Shown here: positions 1-11,437 of the stretch, in pieces
Layout of the letters: each line of letters opens with the position of its first letter
Numbering within the stretch: position 1 is the first letter of the stretch
DNA from: Erinaceus europaeus
Lineage: Eukaryota; Chordata; Mammalia; Eulipotyphla; Erinaceidae
Assembly: GCF_950295315.1 (NCBI RefSeq)
Contig: NC_080185.1
Coordinates: forward strand, 47,597,237 to 47,661,236
DNA length: 64,000 nt
Direction of reading: 5' to 3'
The notes under the pieces: generated by a model
The model's input: only the letters and a program-made list of their open reading frames with translations
Database searches by the model: none
Told to the model about the DNA's origin: nothing
Translations under genes and position numbers: made by a program

Positions 1-758
1 TGCTTCCCCGCTGAACATGGGCGTTGACTGGTCGGTCCATACTCCCAGTCTGCCTCTCTCTTTCCCCATTAGGGTGGGTCTCTGGGGAAGCAGAGCTCCA
101 GGACACATTGGTGGGGTCTTCAGTCCAGGGAAGCCTGGCCGACATCCTGATGGCATCTGGAACCTGGTGACTGAAAAGAGAGTTAACATACAAAGCCAAA
201 CAAATTGTTGAGCAATCATGGACCCAAAGCTTGGAATAGTGGAGAGGAAGTGTTGGGGGGGGTACTTACTGAAAACTCTAGTGTACTTCTGCTTTCAGGT
301 ATATATTTTGCAGTAGTTTACAGATACATGTGAACATATGATCTCTCTCTCACAGAAACTGGTATATATCTAGGTTATGGGACTTTGTTAGAAAGTGAAC
401 CACCTGGGATGGAATTAGAGAATACTATGAAAGGAAAGGTCTCACCCGAGTAATGTAGCTGAAGGGTTGTCATTCCACATGTGAAGTCTGGGCACAGTCT
501 GAAGTGAAGCATGTTGAGGTGGCAACCGTTGTGTTGGTTAGGTTGTGATCAGCAGATGCAATATTATTTGATATGGATTGGGAGAGGCATACGGGAAAGT
601 GGGCCCTATCCAAAGGTTTCAGGACTGGGGGAAGTAGAGGCTCTGTAGTGAAGATGTGAGGTTCCTGCTGTCTTAGGGTTCAAAAAGACAATGGATAGTT
701 AATGTTATCATCACATTATTTGGTAATTGGGTTAACTTTGAAAAGTCCTTTTGTTAGG
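1..758 (-). mobile_element. L1 3' UTR fragment, young long-UTR family
   Basis: This is part of the 3' UTR of a minus-strand L1 whose poly(A) end lies before the window. It matches, base for base over long stretches, the copies at 53457-54730 and 44680-47065. It belongs to the short form of the UTR: near 240-275 it jumps from the poly(A)-proximal block to the block containing a 'ggtatatattttgc' motif, skipping about 0.7-0.8 kb present in the 44680-47065 copy. It stops abruptly at about 758, where plus-strand L1 ORF2 sequence begins. The family assignment to L1 rests on copies at 4307-5211 and 55347-56575 that run from this UTR into ORF2. Confidence 0.75.
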
Positions 759-3700
759 GTTTGCTGTATCAATCAACCAAGAAGATTTAACAATTATTAA
801 CATCTATGCATCCAATGAGGGACCATCTAAATATATCAAACACCTACTGAAAGAACTACAAAAACACATCAATAGTAATATAATAATAGTGGGAGACTTT
901 AACACCCCACTCTCACACTTAGACAGATCAACTAGCAGAGAATCAATAAAGAAACAAGAGAATTAAATGAAGAGATGGACAGGCTAGACCTCCTGGATAT
1001 TTTCAGAGTTATTCACCCCCAAAACTCGAATACACATTCTTTTTCTAATCCACACAACACATACTCAAGAATAGACCACATGTTAGGCCACAAAGACAGC
1101 ATCAACAAATTCAAGAGCATTGAAATCGTCCCAAGTTCCTTCTCAGACCACAATGCAGTAAAGCTAACATTTAACAACAAACAGAAAATTACTAAAAGAC
1201 ACAGAATTTGGAAACTAAACAACATACTTCTTAAGAGCCACTGGGTGAGAGAGACACTCAAGAAAGAAATACAAACGTTCCTGGAACCAAACGAAAATGA
1301 AGACACATGCTACCAAATATTTGGGACACAGCTAAAGCAGTACTAAGAGGGAATCTCATAGGCATAGAGTCACATATTAAAAAATAAGAAAAAGTCCAAA
1401 TAAATGACCTTACTGCACACCTTAAGGACTTAGAAGAAGAGGAACATAGGAACCCTAAAGCAACCAGAAGGACAGAAATAACTAAAATTAGAGCAGTAAT
1501 AAACAGCATCCAAAATAATAGGACCATAGAGAAGATCAATGAAGCCAAATGTTGGTTCTTTGAAATATTAAACAAAATTGACAAACCCCTAGCCAGACTC
1601 ATAGAAAAAAGGAGAAGACTCAATTAATAGAATTGTAAATGATAGAGGAGTTATCACAACTGACATCACAGAAATCCAGAAAATCACGCGAAACTTGTGT
1701 GAAGAACTATACACCACCAAGCTAGAGAATCTGTAAGAAATGTAAGAATTCCTAGTAACATATGCCCTTCCAAAACTGAATCAAGAACTACAAAACCTAA
1801 ATGCACCAATCACAGAAAAGAAATCGAAATTGTTATTAAGAATTTCCCCAACAACAAAAGTACTGGACCAGATGGCTTCACAAACGAATTCTAAAAAACT
1901 TTTAGGAAACAGTTAATACCTATATTTCTAAAGCTCTTCCGCAAGATTGAAGAAACAGGAATACTTCCTTCTACCTTCTATGAAGCCAACATCATCTTGA
2001 TAACAAAAGCAGATAGGGACATAACAAAAAAGTAAAACTATAGACTAGTACTCTGATGAACATAGATGCCGAAATATTAAACAAGATCCTGTCCAACCGG
2101 ATACAGCAGTATATCAAAAATATTGTTCATCACAACCAAGTGGTATTTATTACAGGAATGTAAGGCTGGTTTAACATAGGTAGGTCAATCAATGTCATTC
2201 ACCACATCAATCAAAGCAAAACCAGACACCACATGATTTTTTCAATAGATGCAGAGAAAGCCTTTGACAAAATCCAACACCCACTTTGCTCAAAACACTA
2301 CAAAAAAAGGGAATAGATGGGAAATTCATCAAGTTAGTGGAGTCCATATATAGCAAACCTACAGCCAACAAAGTACTCAATGGACAGAAGTTGAAAGCAT
2401 TTCGCCTCAGATCGGGAACTAGACTGGGCTGTCCACTATCACCACTATTCTTTAACATAGTATCGGAAATTCTTGCCATAGCAATCAGGCAAGAGAAAGA
2501 AATCAAAGGAATACAGATTGGAAGGGAAGAAGTCAAGCTCTCACTATTTGCTGATTATATGATAGCATACATAGAAAAACCTAAAGAATCCAGCAGAAAA
2601 CTACTGGAAGTTATTAGGCAATATAACAATGTGTCAGGCTACAAAATCAGTGTGCAAAAATCAGTGGCATTTCTCTATGCAAACACTAAATCTGAAGAAT
2701 AAGACATCCAGAAATCACTCCCATTCACTGTTACAGCAAAATCAATAAAATACCTAGGAATAAAGTTGACCTAAGAAGTGAAAGACTTGTATACTGAAAA
2801 CTATGAGTCACTATTCAAGGAAATAGAAACTGATACCAAGAAATGGAAAGACATCCCATGCTCGTGGATTGGAAGAATAAATATCATCAAAATGAATATT
2901 CTCCCCAGAGCCATATACAAATTTAATGCAATACCCATCAAAGTTCCACCATCCTTCTTTAAGAGAATAGAAGAAAAACTACAGTCACTTATCTGGAACC
3001 AGGAAACACCTAGAATTGCCAAAACAATCTTGAGGAAAAGAAACAGAAATGGAGGCATCACACTCCCAGATCTCAAGCCATATTATAAGGCCATCATCAC
3101 CAAAACAGCCTGGTACTGGAACAAAAATAGGCACACAGACCAGTGGAACAGCACTGAATGCCCAGAACTAAACCCCCACACCTATGGACATCTAATCTTT
3201 GATAAGGGGTCCAAAGTATTAAATGGAGTAAGGAGGCTCTCTTCAATAAATGGTGCTGGGAAAACTGGGTTGAAACATGCAGAAGAATGAAATTGAACCA
3301 CCGTATCTCACCAGAAACAAAACTCAACTCCAAATGGATCAAGGACCTGGATGTTAGACCAGAAACTATCAAATACTTAGAGGAAAACATTGGTGAAACA
3401 CTTTCCCACCTAAACCTCAAGGACATCTTTGATGAAACAAATCCAACTGCTTGGAAGACTAAAGCAGAAATAAACCAGTGGAACTACATCAAATTGGAAA
3501 GCTTCTGCACAGTCAAAGAAACTATCATACAAACAAAGAGACCCCTCACAGAATGGGAGAAGATCTTCACATACCATGCATCAGACTAGAGACTAATCAC
3601 CAAAATAGCAAACTTAGCACCAAAAAAGCAAATGACCCCATTCAAAAATGGGCAGAGGATATGAATAAAACATCACTACAGAGGAGATCCAAAAGGCTAA

Positions 3701-4104
3701 CAAACATATGAAAAATTGCTCCAGGTCGCTGATTGTCAGAGAAATGCAAATTAAGACAACATTGAGATGCCACCTCACTCCTATGAGAATGGCATACATC
3801 AAAAAGGACAGCAGCAACAAATGCTGGAGAGGCTGTGGGGACAGAGGAACCCTTCTGCACTGTTGGTGGGAATGTAAATTGGTCCAGCTTCTGCGGAGAG
3901 CAGTCTGGAGAACTCTCACAAGGCTAGACATGGACCTTCTATATGACCCAGTAATTCCTCTCCTGGGGATATACCCCAAGGACTTCCTAACACCCAACCA
4001 AAAAGAAATGTGCACACCTGTGTTCATAGCAGCACAATTCATAATAGCTAAAACCTGGAAGCAACCCAGGTGCCCAACAATAGATGAGTGGCTGAATAAG
4101 CTGT

Positions 4105-4165
<61 letters not shown>

Positions 4166-4306
4166 GAATACCACACAGCTATTAAGAACAATGCACCCAC
4201 CTTCTCTGACCCATTGTGGATGGAGCTAGAAGACATTATGTTAAGAGAGCTAAGTCAGAAAGATAAAGATGAGTATGGGATGATCCCACTCATAAGCAGA
4301 AGTTGA
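759..4306 (+). pseudogene. L1 ORF2 (endonuclease/reverse transcriptase) pseudogene
   Basis: ORF2 protein nicks DNA and reverse-transcribes L1 RNA at the nick. Pieces of it are readable in several frames: endonuclease motifs GDFN (892-903), YSRIDHMLG and SDHNAVKL in 975-1346; RT text with [14 protein letters not shown] in 2286-2702; C-terminal segments at 2778-3290, 3287-3589, 3708-4106 and 4160-4306 ending in YTMEYHTAIKN and a terminal stop. The RT catalytic FADD is read as FADY at 2547-2558, so the second catalytic Asp is lost. Stops and frameshifts occur throughout (for example after residue EN at 966 and between 1623 and 2286). It cannot encode active enzyme. Confidence 0.9.
4108..4160. 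repeat. (TA)n microsatellite inside L1 ORF2
   Basis: About 26 TA units lie exactly where L1 ORF2 normally has a short 'gtatatatacac' encoding WYIYTMEY. The coding text resumes directly after it (YTMEYHTAIKN), so the array is an expansion of native ORF2 sequence, not an insertion. It keeps the reading frame open as alternating Tyr-Ile. Confidence 0.95.
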
Positions 4307-5211
4307 GAAAGAAGAACAGAAAGGGCAATTGAAAGCAGGAGTTGACTGAATTTGGAGTATGGCACCAAAGAATAAACCCTGGGTGGAGGGTGAGGGTGAA
4401 TTTTCAGCGTCATGGGGTGAGGGTGGGTGGGGGGAGGGGATGGCACACAGTCTTTTGGTGGTGGGAATGGTGTTTATCTACACTCCTATCAGTTTGCAGT
4501 CTTATAAACCACTAATTAATATGAGAGTGGAAAATTGATTGAATATCTCAAACTTTTTAAAGCACAGACTTAGTCTTTTTAATATATAGGCTGAGTCTTT
4601 GATATGGTGACTCTCTTAAAAGCTTAGTCCAGGGAGAGCAAAAGCAACTGGTGGCATAGCTATATACAAACAATGTCAAAGGACATGAAATATGGTGAGA
4701 GTGTGTATGATACAGCAATTCCTAACAAAGGGATTCTTCAAAGTTAACCCAACTGCCAAACAATGTGATTATTACAATAACTATCTACTGTCTTCTTAAA
4801 CTCTAAGACAATAGGAATCTCCTGCATTGTCTATAGAGCCTATATTTTTCCCAATCCTGGAACCTCTGAGGTGGGGCTCAATTCCCTGCATGCTTCTCTC
4901 AAGTCAGGCCAAATGATATTACATCTGCTGATCCCAACCTAATCAGTGCAACAAGTACCATCTCAGCATGCTTCACCTCAGACTGTGAACACAGACATAA
5001 GGCATGGATTGCCAACTCTTCACCCTCCTCACTCAGGTAAGACCTTTCCTTTCAGGCTAATCTCTGATTCCATTCCAGGAGGTTCACTTCCTAACAAAGT
5101 CCCAAAACCTAGATATAGGCCAGGTCCCGTAAGATAGAGCATATGTTCACATATATCTATAAATTAGGGCAAAATATATGCCGGAAAGCAAAAATACACA
5201 ATAGTCTTTAG

Positions 5212-5390
5212 TGAGTCATTGTTAAAGTATGCCAGTCTCTTACCCTTATTCAGATCTTGCAGTCCTTGCTTTGATAAGGTTAACTTAGGAGTGAGTGAGA
5301 GAATTGTAATAGGAAGTAGGTGAGGAGGGTATCTAAGTCTAAGTAGCGAGTCAGTATTAAGTGCATAATGAAACAGTGTCTACTTTAGAC
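5212..5390 (-). mobile_element. L1 3' UTR fragment in inverted orientation
   Basis: The block resembling 'aaagtatgccagtctcttacccttattcag' through 'gaggagggtatctaag' has the same orientation as the minus-strand L1 copies (compare 46030-46180 and 29440-29545). It directly follows plus-strand UTR, making a fold-back junction at about 5211. Confidence 0.7.
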
Positions 5391-8300
5391 TAATTTATTT
5401 ATTTATTCATTTGTTTAGTTTTATTTTACAAAATTACATATCAACAGGGGTTTAAATACATGCCACTCCCACCACCAGAGTTCTGAATCTTCAGTCTCCC
5501 CATTGTAAGCCACCATAGTTCTCCCAAGGTTGTAGACATGGGACAACCATTACCTCTATAACTATCTGTCTACATTTATACATAGTAGACCCCTTTTGCT
5601 TCCTAATCCAATTTTCTCACCACCTCCAAGCTACTCATAACAACAATACTACCTCTATATGTCCCTCTCCTTTTCATTTTCTCTCTCTGGGTGCTGATGG
5701 AGCTGGAGTTCAGAACCCTCTTATCTTCTTCCTATCACTTCTCCTCCACTGCGAGTATGGACCAAGGTTGTTTTTGGAGTGAAGAATGTAGGAATTTTGG
5801 CTCCTGTAATTGATTCTCTGCTGGACATGGGCATTGGCAGGTCGATCCATACCCCCATCCTGTTTCTATCTTTCCCTAGTGGGCCCGAGCTCTGGAGAGG
5901 CTTGATTCCAGGACACCCTGGTGAGGTTGTCTGCCCAGAGAAGTCAGGATGAAATCATGATAGCATCTGTAACTTGCTGTCCGGAAGGTGGTAGGACAAA
6001 AGTTCAGACAAAATGATTAATGAACAGGAACAAAAATGTAGGAATAGAGCACATAGGATTAAGGATCTTAGGGCAGAAGAAAGCTAGGGAGTCCATTCTA
6101 GGCATGTTCTGAGAGCACACACCTATAGTAGTTTTACTTGAGTTTGATACCTAGCCTGAAGTTAAATAAGACTATTGTCTGAGAGAACAGTATCAAAGTA
6201 GAGAAAAGACTAGAAAGCTGTTTTAGGGCAGTGAGTAGCTCCCACTGTTGAAAAAAATTCTGTGAATAAAGTTAACTATTTACCTTCATTCTCTTGACCT
6301 AGGACATATATATATTTAGCATCAGAGCATGTGTAGCCTCTAAGTCCCTACTGGTCTGAGCTTGCAGCTTATGGTTACAGATGGGAACATTGAAAGACAC
6401 ACTTATTTCAGAACCAGTCTTCCTTGAGTTGCATTTCTCTGGTGATGAGTTAATTATTTTTGGGATGTAAAGCACTGTATATATCTATTAGGTCCATTTC
6501 ATCTATGGTTTCTTTTAAGATTGCTATTTCTCTATTGATTCTCTGTCCAGGGGTTCTGCCTCTTTCTGTGAGTGGCATGTTGAAATATCCTACTATTATT
6601 GTGTTGTTGTCAGTGTCTTCCTTGAATTCAGTAAATGTTTGTTTTAAATATTTCTGTGCTCCTGAGTTTGGGGCATATATATTTATGATGGTCATATCTT
6701 TTTGTTGGACTTACCCTTTAACCATTATGTCGTGTCCCTCTCTCTGTCTCTGATTACTTTTTTTGCCTGAAAGTATATTTTATCAGAGAACAGAATAGTT
6801 GTTCCTGTCATTTTTTGTGAGTTATTAGCTTGGAACATCTTGTTCCAGCCTCTTATATTCAGTTTCCATTTGTCTTTTCTTTGGTTGTGTGTTTCCTAGA
6901 ATTCCCTTTCCTTTAGTACTTTGAATATGTCATTCCATTCTCTCTTTGCCTCTAGGGTTCATGAAGAAAAATCTGATGAAAGTCTGATAGCTCTGCCTTT
7001 GTATGTAACGTCTTTCCTTTCCCTAGCAGCCTGCAAAATTTTTCTTTTGTCACTGAGTTTTAATAGTTTTACAATAATGTGCCTTGCTGTTGGTTGGAAT
7101 TATGAACCTGGGTGATCAGTCTGTCTCTTGAATAAATATGTTCTGAGGATTTCCTAAGTGAGGAAAATTCTCAGCTAAAATTTCTCAGAAAATTAACTCT
7201 GGTTCTTTGACCAGGTCTTCATCCTCAGATATTCCTATCATTCGATCATTTGATGGAGTCAGCAATTTCACAGTCACATCATTCTTTCTAAACCTTTCCT
7301 CTCCCTCATATTTTTAAAAACATATATATTTATTTATAAAATGGAAACACTGACAAGACCATAGGATAAGAGGGGTACAATTCCCACCACCAGAGCTTCA
7401 TATCCCATCGCCTCACGTTAACTTTACCATTCTTTAACCTTCTGGGAGTATGGACCCAGGGTCATTATGGGGTGTAGAAAGTGGAAGGTCTGGTTTCTGT
7501 AATTGATTCCCCATTGAATGTGAGCATTGGGAGTTGCCATCTTGGCTCTGCCCCCCTCTTCCTCACCTTTGAATTGAAACAGTGGGCTAGTCCTATCTTC
7601 TAGATTGGAATTTCTTTCTTCTGAGTGTGTAAATCTACTTCCTAAACCTGAATTTGAAATGTACTAAAGTTGTCTTTCTGTCCTTGCAACTCTGAATTTT
7701 TCTTTCATGCTTCCTAAAGTTTGGTGAACTCTGCTTGAAGTTCTTATTTCAAGTTTTATAGCTTCTTATCAAATTCTGTTCTTAGTTCCTCTTTTGTGTG
7801 TCTTAATTCCAATGTAAAATGTTCTTACAATTCTTGTTTAGATTCTTGGAGAGATCTCATTATGAGCTTTCTACAGTCTGTCTCTGATAGTCTCTCTGTG
7901 TCTGGAATTTCTTGGATTCCCTCTGTTTCACTTCTATCTGCGTGTAGTGGCATATTTGGTTGCTTATTTCTTTATTTACACATTGATAGTACTGGTTATA
8001 GTTGGCCAGCTGGTCATGGTATTGTGATCTCTAGGCATCTCTTGTTTGTATGATCCGTGGTGGTGGGTGTGTGTGTGGGGGGGTGCTGTCTTTTGGTTGT
8101 GAAAGCTGTTTGTTTTTTGTTCTTTGCCTTAAATTCAAAAGACTAATAAAACCCCTGAATCAAAAATTGGGAGGTTTAAGTTCCCTTTTCTTCTGGTGCT
8201 AGCACCTGCACTCACTGTCCAAAATGGCAGGACTCTGTTCTGTGTCAACTGCCCAGAGCTCTGGCTTGACTGTGTTGATCTTTCAACCTGCACTCCCTTT

Positions 8301-8455
8301 TACTCCAACCAGGTGTGAGCACCCATCTGAGGATCTAGATCTTTCAGCTGTAGATTATAGGTCCAACTGGGTTTCTTGCTGTGTTTAATTGTTGTCTTGG
8401 GGAGAGCGCAGATCTGGTTGTTGCTACTCCATAAACCATGCCTCCCAGAAGTCAA
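5391..8455 (-). mobile_element. Older LINE-1 with most of ORF2 deleted
   Basis: Read on the minus strand from 8455: 5' UTR (about 8455-8160), ORF1 region (about 8160-6830, interrupted by a small insertion at 7309-7554), ORF2 start and endonuclease domain (about 6830-6430), then within about 30 bases a scrap resembling ORF2 C-terminal sequence ('gagaaatgcaactcaag'), then 3' UTR (about 6410-5391) ending in a T-rich run that is the poly(A) tail reversed. The endonuclease segment at 6450-6695 reads TIINIYAPNSGAQKYLK and later EMDLIDIYSALHPKNN, with GYFN in place of GDFN. RT is absent. Divergence is clearly higher than in the young L1 copies, so the family is older (L1M-like by look). Confidence 0.7.
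7309..7554 (-). mobile_element. Miniature L1: 5' end joined to 3' end
   Basis: On the minus strand this begins with about 24 bases resembling the L1 5' terminus (GGGGGGCAGAGCCAAGATGGC, here reversed at 7534-7554, carrying the CAAGATGGC box) and then passes directly into the last about 200 bases of the L1 3' UTR and an A/T-rich tail. The flanks carry a near-perfect direct repeat, cctctccctca at 7298-7308 and cctcttcctca at 7555-7565 (10 of 11 bases), as expected for a target-site duplication. It sits inside the ORF1 region of the older L1. Confidence 0.6.
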
Positions 8456-8596
8456 CTCTAATAGACTTTGGAGTAAGGATTTGACAACTGGAGTTGGGTG
8501 AGATGTGGTAAAACATATTTCAAAAAGCTGTGAAATTGTATTATAATATATATACTTCTAAACCAATGTTATCTTCAATCCTTCAAAAATATTTTG

Positions 8597-9279
8597 TGTT
8601 GGAGAATAAGGTTCACTGTCCCAGAAAGTCCAGGACATTGTTTCCATGAGGTTCAATCAGGTTGGCCCCCAACTTTCCCTTTATGTAGAGAGAAGGGCAG
8701 GTTCCCTGGACCTCTTGAACTAATGATAGATGGCTTCTCCGGAAAAGGGGCTATCTTTCTACACATGCCTCTCCTATTCCATTAAAACAAAGGCCATGAA
8801 TTACTGTACATTGTGTTTGGCCTAACTTGAAAGCCACTACATATGTTCTTGCTCAACCTGACCCTCCTTTTCCCCCCTTCCTCTAAAGTGCCTGTAATTT
8901 ACCCTGAGGTGCCTGTAATTTACCCCCAGGGAAATATGCACTGTGAAGCTTGTGATCAAACCTTGTATGGTAATTTTTCATTTTTGATCAAATAGTTTAT
9001 AGGTCAACATGTGGCTATACATTGTGTTGCTCTGTGCTTGGGTTAATGATTACCTTGACCTTCTACACGGGCAATGGGTATATGTATGTACTTGCTTTCT
9101 TTCTCAAATAAATGAATTGCCCAAGGCTTTTCCCAGGGCTGACTGAGTGTTTGTCTCTCTGTGCACGTTGCCTGGACACGCTGAGCTGCCCTGGGACCAC
9201 GGAGGCTGCTTCTGATCTCCATCTCCCGGTGGCCGGGGAGATAGGTAGACCCAGGAGTGAGCCTGAAGTTTTGCCAACA
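8597..9279 (+). mobile_element. Solo LTR of an endogenous retrovirus, family A
   Basis: A 0.68-kb unit starts TGTTGG and ends CCAACA and contains an AATAAA signal in 'ctcaaataaatgaattgcc' near 9103. Its whole length aligns with the complement of 57076-57705. There is no internal retroviral sequence, so it is a solo LTR left by LTR-LTR recombination. A clean target duplication is not visible at the borders (attttg before, aagttc after), so this copy is older or its 3' border is misplaced. Two tandem copies of a 21-base unit (gtgcctgtaatttac...) occur at 8888-8929; the family A copy at 57076-57705 has one. Confidence 0.8.
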
Positions 9280-9339
9280 AAGTTCACAATTAACAAGAAG
9301 ACTTAGAGGAGTGAATTAATGCCCTGTAGAGAAACAAAA

Positions 9340-9450
9340 CTTCACACCTGTGACTGGCAAGATTGTGAAGCAGTAGCATGAAGGACTTGCATATGAGAGG
9401 TCCCAGGTTTGATCCCAAGTACCATAAATAACAAAAATTGAGTAGTGCTA
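9340..9450 (+). mobile_element. Old tRNA-derived SINE fragment
   Basis: The text 'gcatatgagaggtcccaggtttgatcccaag' carries a B-box-like 'ggtttgatccc' and the general layout of the SINE heads elsewhere in the window, but is strongly diverged and lacks a clear tail. Confidence 0.5.
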
Positions 9451-9538
9451 TGGTAAAATAACAAAATATACTAATAATGACACTTAAAAGTATCATTTTT
9501 TGTATCATACACGACTTCACCATAATTTGTCCTTTGAA

Positions 9539-9540
<2 letters not shown>

Positions 9541-9571
<31 letters not shown>
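9541..9571. repeat. (TA)n followed by T-run
   Basis: Simple repeat of about 15 TA units running into about 12 T. It is not at the ORF2 position that gives the other TA arrays in L1. Confidence 0.9.
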
Positions 9572-9579
<8 letters not shown>

Positions 9580-9840
9580 TTTATAAAGTAACACCTGAGC
9601 CCCACTAGAAAGTGAGAGACAGGCTGTGAATATGGATCGACCTGTCAAAGCCCATGTTCAGAGGGGAAGCAATTAAAGATCCCAGACCTTCAACTTTCTG
9701 CACTCCATAATGACCCTGAGTCCATACTCCCAGAAGGTTAAAGAATAGGGAAGCTATCAGGAGAGGGAAGGGGATATGGAGCTCTGGTGGTGGAAATTGT
9801 ACTCCCCTTACCAATGGTCTTGTCAGTGTTTCCATTTTAT

Positions 9841-10125
9841 TTTTTTATTATTTCTTTTCCCTTTTGTTGCCCTTGTTTTTTATTGTTGTTGTAGTTATTA
9901 TTGCTGTTATTGTTGATGTCATTGTTGTTGGATAGGACAGAAAGAAATGGAGAGAGGAGGGGAAGACAGAGAGTGGGAGAGAAAGAGAGACACCTGCAGA
10001 CCTGCTCCATGTGAAGGGACTCCCCTGCAGGTGGGAAGCCTGGGTCTTGAACTGGGATTCCTACGCTGCTGGTCCTTGTGCTTTGTGCCACGTGCGCTTA
10101 ACCCACTGTAGTACCACCCCACCCC
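9841..10125 (-). mobile_element. tRNA-derived SINE, hedgehog type with long 3' part
   Basis: On the minus strand the element has a tRNA-like head (complement of 'gcgcttaacccactgtagtaccacc' and 'cttgaactgggat'), a middle rich in CTCTCTC, and an (AAC/AAT)n-like tail that reads on + as 'tgttgttgtagttattatt'. It is flanked by a perfect 18-base duplication, tcagtgtttccattttat, at 9823-9840 and 10126-10143. The target is the 3' end of an L1. Confidence 0.95.
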
Positions 10126-10164
10126 TCAGTGTTTCCATTTTATAAACAAATAATTTAAAAAGTA

Positions 10165-11437
10165 TCATTTATTTATTTAGTTTATTTATAGAAATAAAAA
10201 ATAGAAAGTACCGACAAAACCATAGGATAAGAGAAGTAAAATTCCACACATTTCCCACCACAGAGTTCCATATCCCATCCTCTCCACTGGAAGCCTTCCT
10301 ATTCTTTATCTCTCTGGGAGTATGGACCCAGGATCATTATGGGGTGCAGAAGGCAGAAGGTCTAGATTCTGTAATTGCTTCTTCGCTAAACATGGGCATA
10401 GGCAGGTCGATCCATACTCCCAGACTGTTTCTACCTTTCCCTAGTGGGGAAGAGATCTGGGGAGGTGGGGGTTCTAAAATACATTAGTGAGGTCATCTGC
10501 CCTTGAGTAGTCAGGTTGGTTCATGGTAGCATCTGCAACTTGTTGTCTGAAAAAGCATTAAGATATAAAGAAGAACAAATTGTTGAATACTCTGGAACCT
10601 AAAGGAAATAATATAGCAGATGAGATTTGGGGGTTCCATTTTGGAAAAAGGTAGTATATCTGTTAGAGGTATATTCCAAGGGACCCATGACTTTACTCAT
10701 TTTTGCCTGAGCCTGACAGCTAACATGCAGGTATTATCTGAGGAGATGGTGACAGGGTTGGAAATAGGACTAGAAAGCTGCATCAGGGAAGAGAGTAGCT
10801 CCCAAAATCTGGGAAAAGTATATATATACCATTAACTATAAACCCCCATCAATTTCATCTGGGGCCTTATATTCAGTGCAGGAGTGTGTGTAACCTCTGC
10901 ATCCCTGTAGGTCTGAGCTCACACTCTGTAGTCATAGCTAGGAACATTCTAGGGTCCACCCATTGCCAGACCCATATTCCTTGAGTGGTAGAGGATTTTG
11001 GTCCAACCTTCTGAGAATGGGGCAATTCCTACCATTGAAGACAAGGTCCTATAGGGGCCCACATATGGGTCCATTATGTTGTTCCTTATGGAGATGAACC
11101 GTGACAGTGGAGAGAGGGATCTGTTAGAATTCTAGGCCCATCATGCCTGTGTGGAAATTCCAGGTTTCCCTGACTAGGGTCCCTGGAGATGTGGTGGCCT
11201 GGTAGTAAACAAAAGAGCCATTATTAAAGTAGGCTAGTCTCTTCCCCTTATCCAGCTTTGTGTAGTCCTTACTTTGTCTGGTTAACCTTGGAGTGATTGA
11301 GGCAAATGAAAAAGGAAGTAGATGAGGAGAGTATATAGGTCTATGTTGAAACTATTTGATTAAGTACTTTATATTGTCTTCTTTAGGTCTTTCTACTTGC
11401 TTGCTGCACTTACTGGGTCACTGAAAACTATCGTGTA
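10165..11437 (-). mobile_element. L1 3' UTR, minus strand
   Basis: Begins with the reversed A/T-rich tail (ttatttatttagtttattt), then the UTR blocks in the usual order: 'cccaccacagagttcc', 'tatggacccaggatcattatgg', 'gaacattctagggtccacc', 'tctgttagaattctaggccc', 'aggtctttctacttgcttgctgc'. The L1 is 5'-truncated inside the UTR. The string 'taataatgacactt' just after it (11443) also occurs at 9471, before the plus-strand copy, so the two insertions share one target region. Confidence 0.8.

Larger units (their letters stand above)
759..5211 (+). mobile_element. 5'-truncated LINE-1, plus strand
   Basis: A plus-strand L1 that starts inside the ORF2 endonuclease domain (about residue 105 by comparison with remembered L1 ORF2 order), runs through RT and the C-terminal domain to the ORF2 stop at 4306, and continues about 0.9 kb into the 3' UTR. 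The UTR contains the complement of the 'gttaactttgaaaa' block seen in minus-strand copies. There is no poly(A) tail: at 5211 the sequence flips to minus-strand UTR. Both edges therefore abut inverted copies of the same family, which suggests rearrangement or recombination rather than one simple insertion. Confidence 0.85.
9500..10151 (+). mobile_element. L1 3' end, plus strand, carrying a SINE
   Basis: From about 9606 to 9840 and again at 10126-10151 this is the terminal part of the L1 3' UTR in the plus orientation, ending 'tttccattttataaacaaataattt'. A related 13-base string (aaagtatcattt with flanking a/t) is present both at about 9486-9500 and 10152-10165, consistent with a target-site duplication. 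A (TA)n array at about 9541-9571 and a T-run precede the recognisable UTR. A SINE at 9841-10125 splits it. Confidence 0.65.

Noticed and set aside
5391..6410. Idea that the 'cccaccaccagag' repeat is a retroviral LTR
   Set aside because: Copies have A-rich tails at one fixed end, variable truncation at the other, target duplications of 12-14 bp, and two copies run into ORF2. That is L1 behaviour.
8591..9285. Target-site duplication for the LTR at 8597-9279
   Set aside because: The flanking six bases (attttg and aagttc) do not match; no duplication is claimed.
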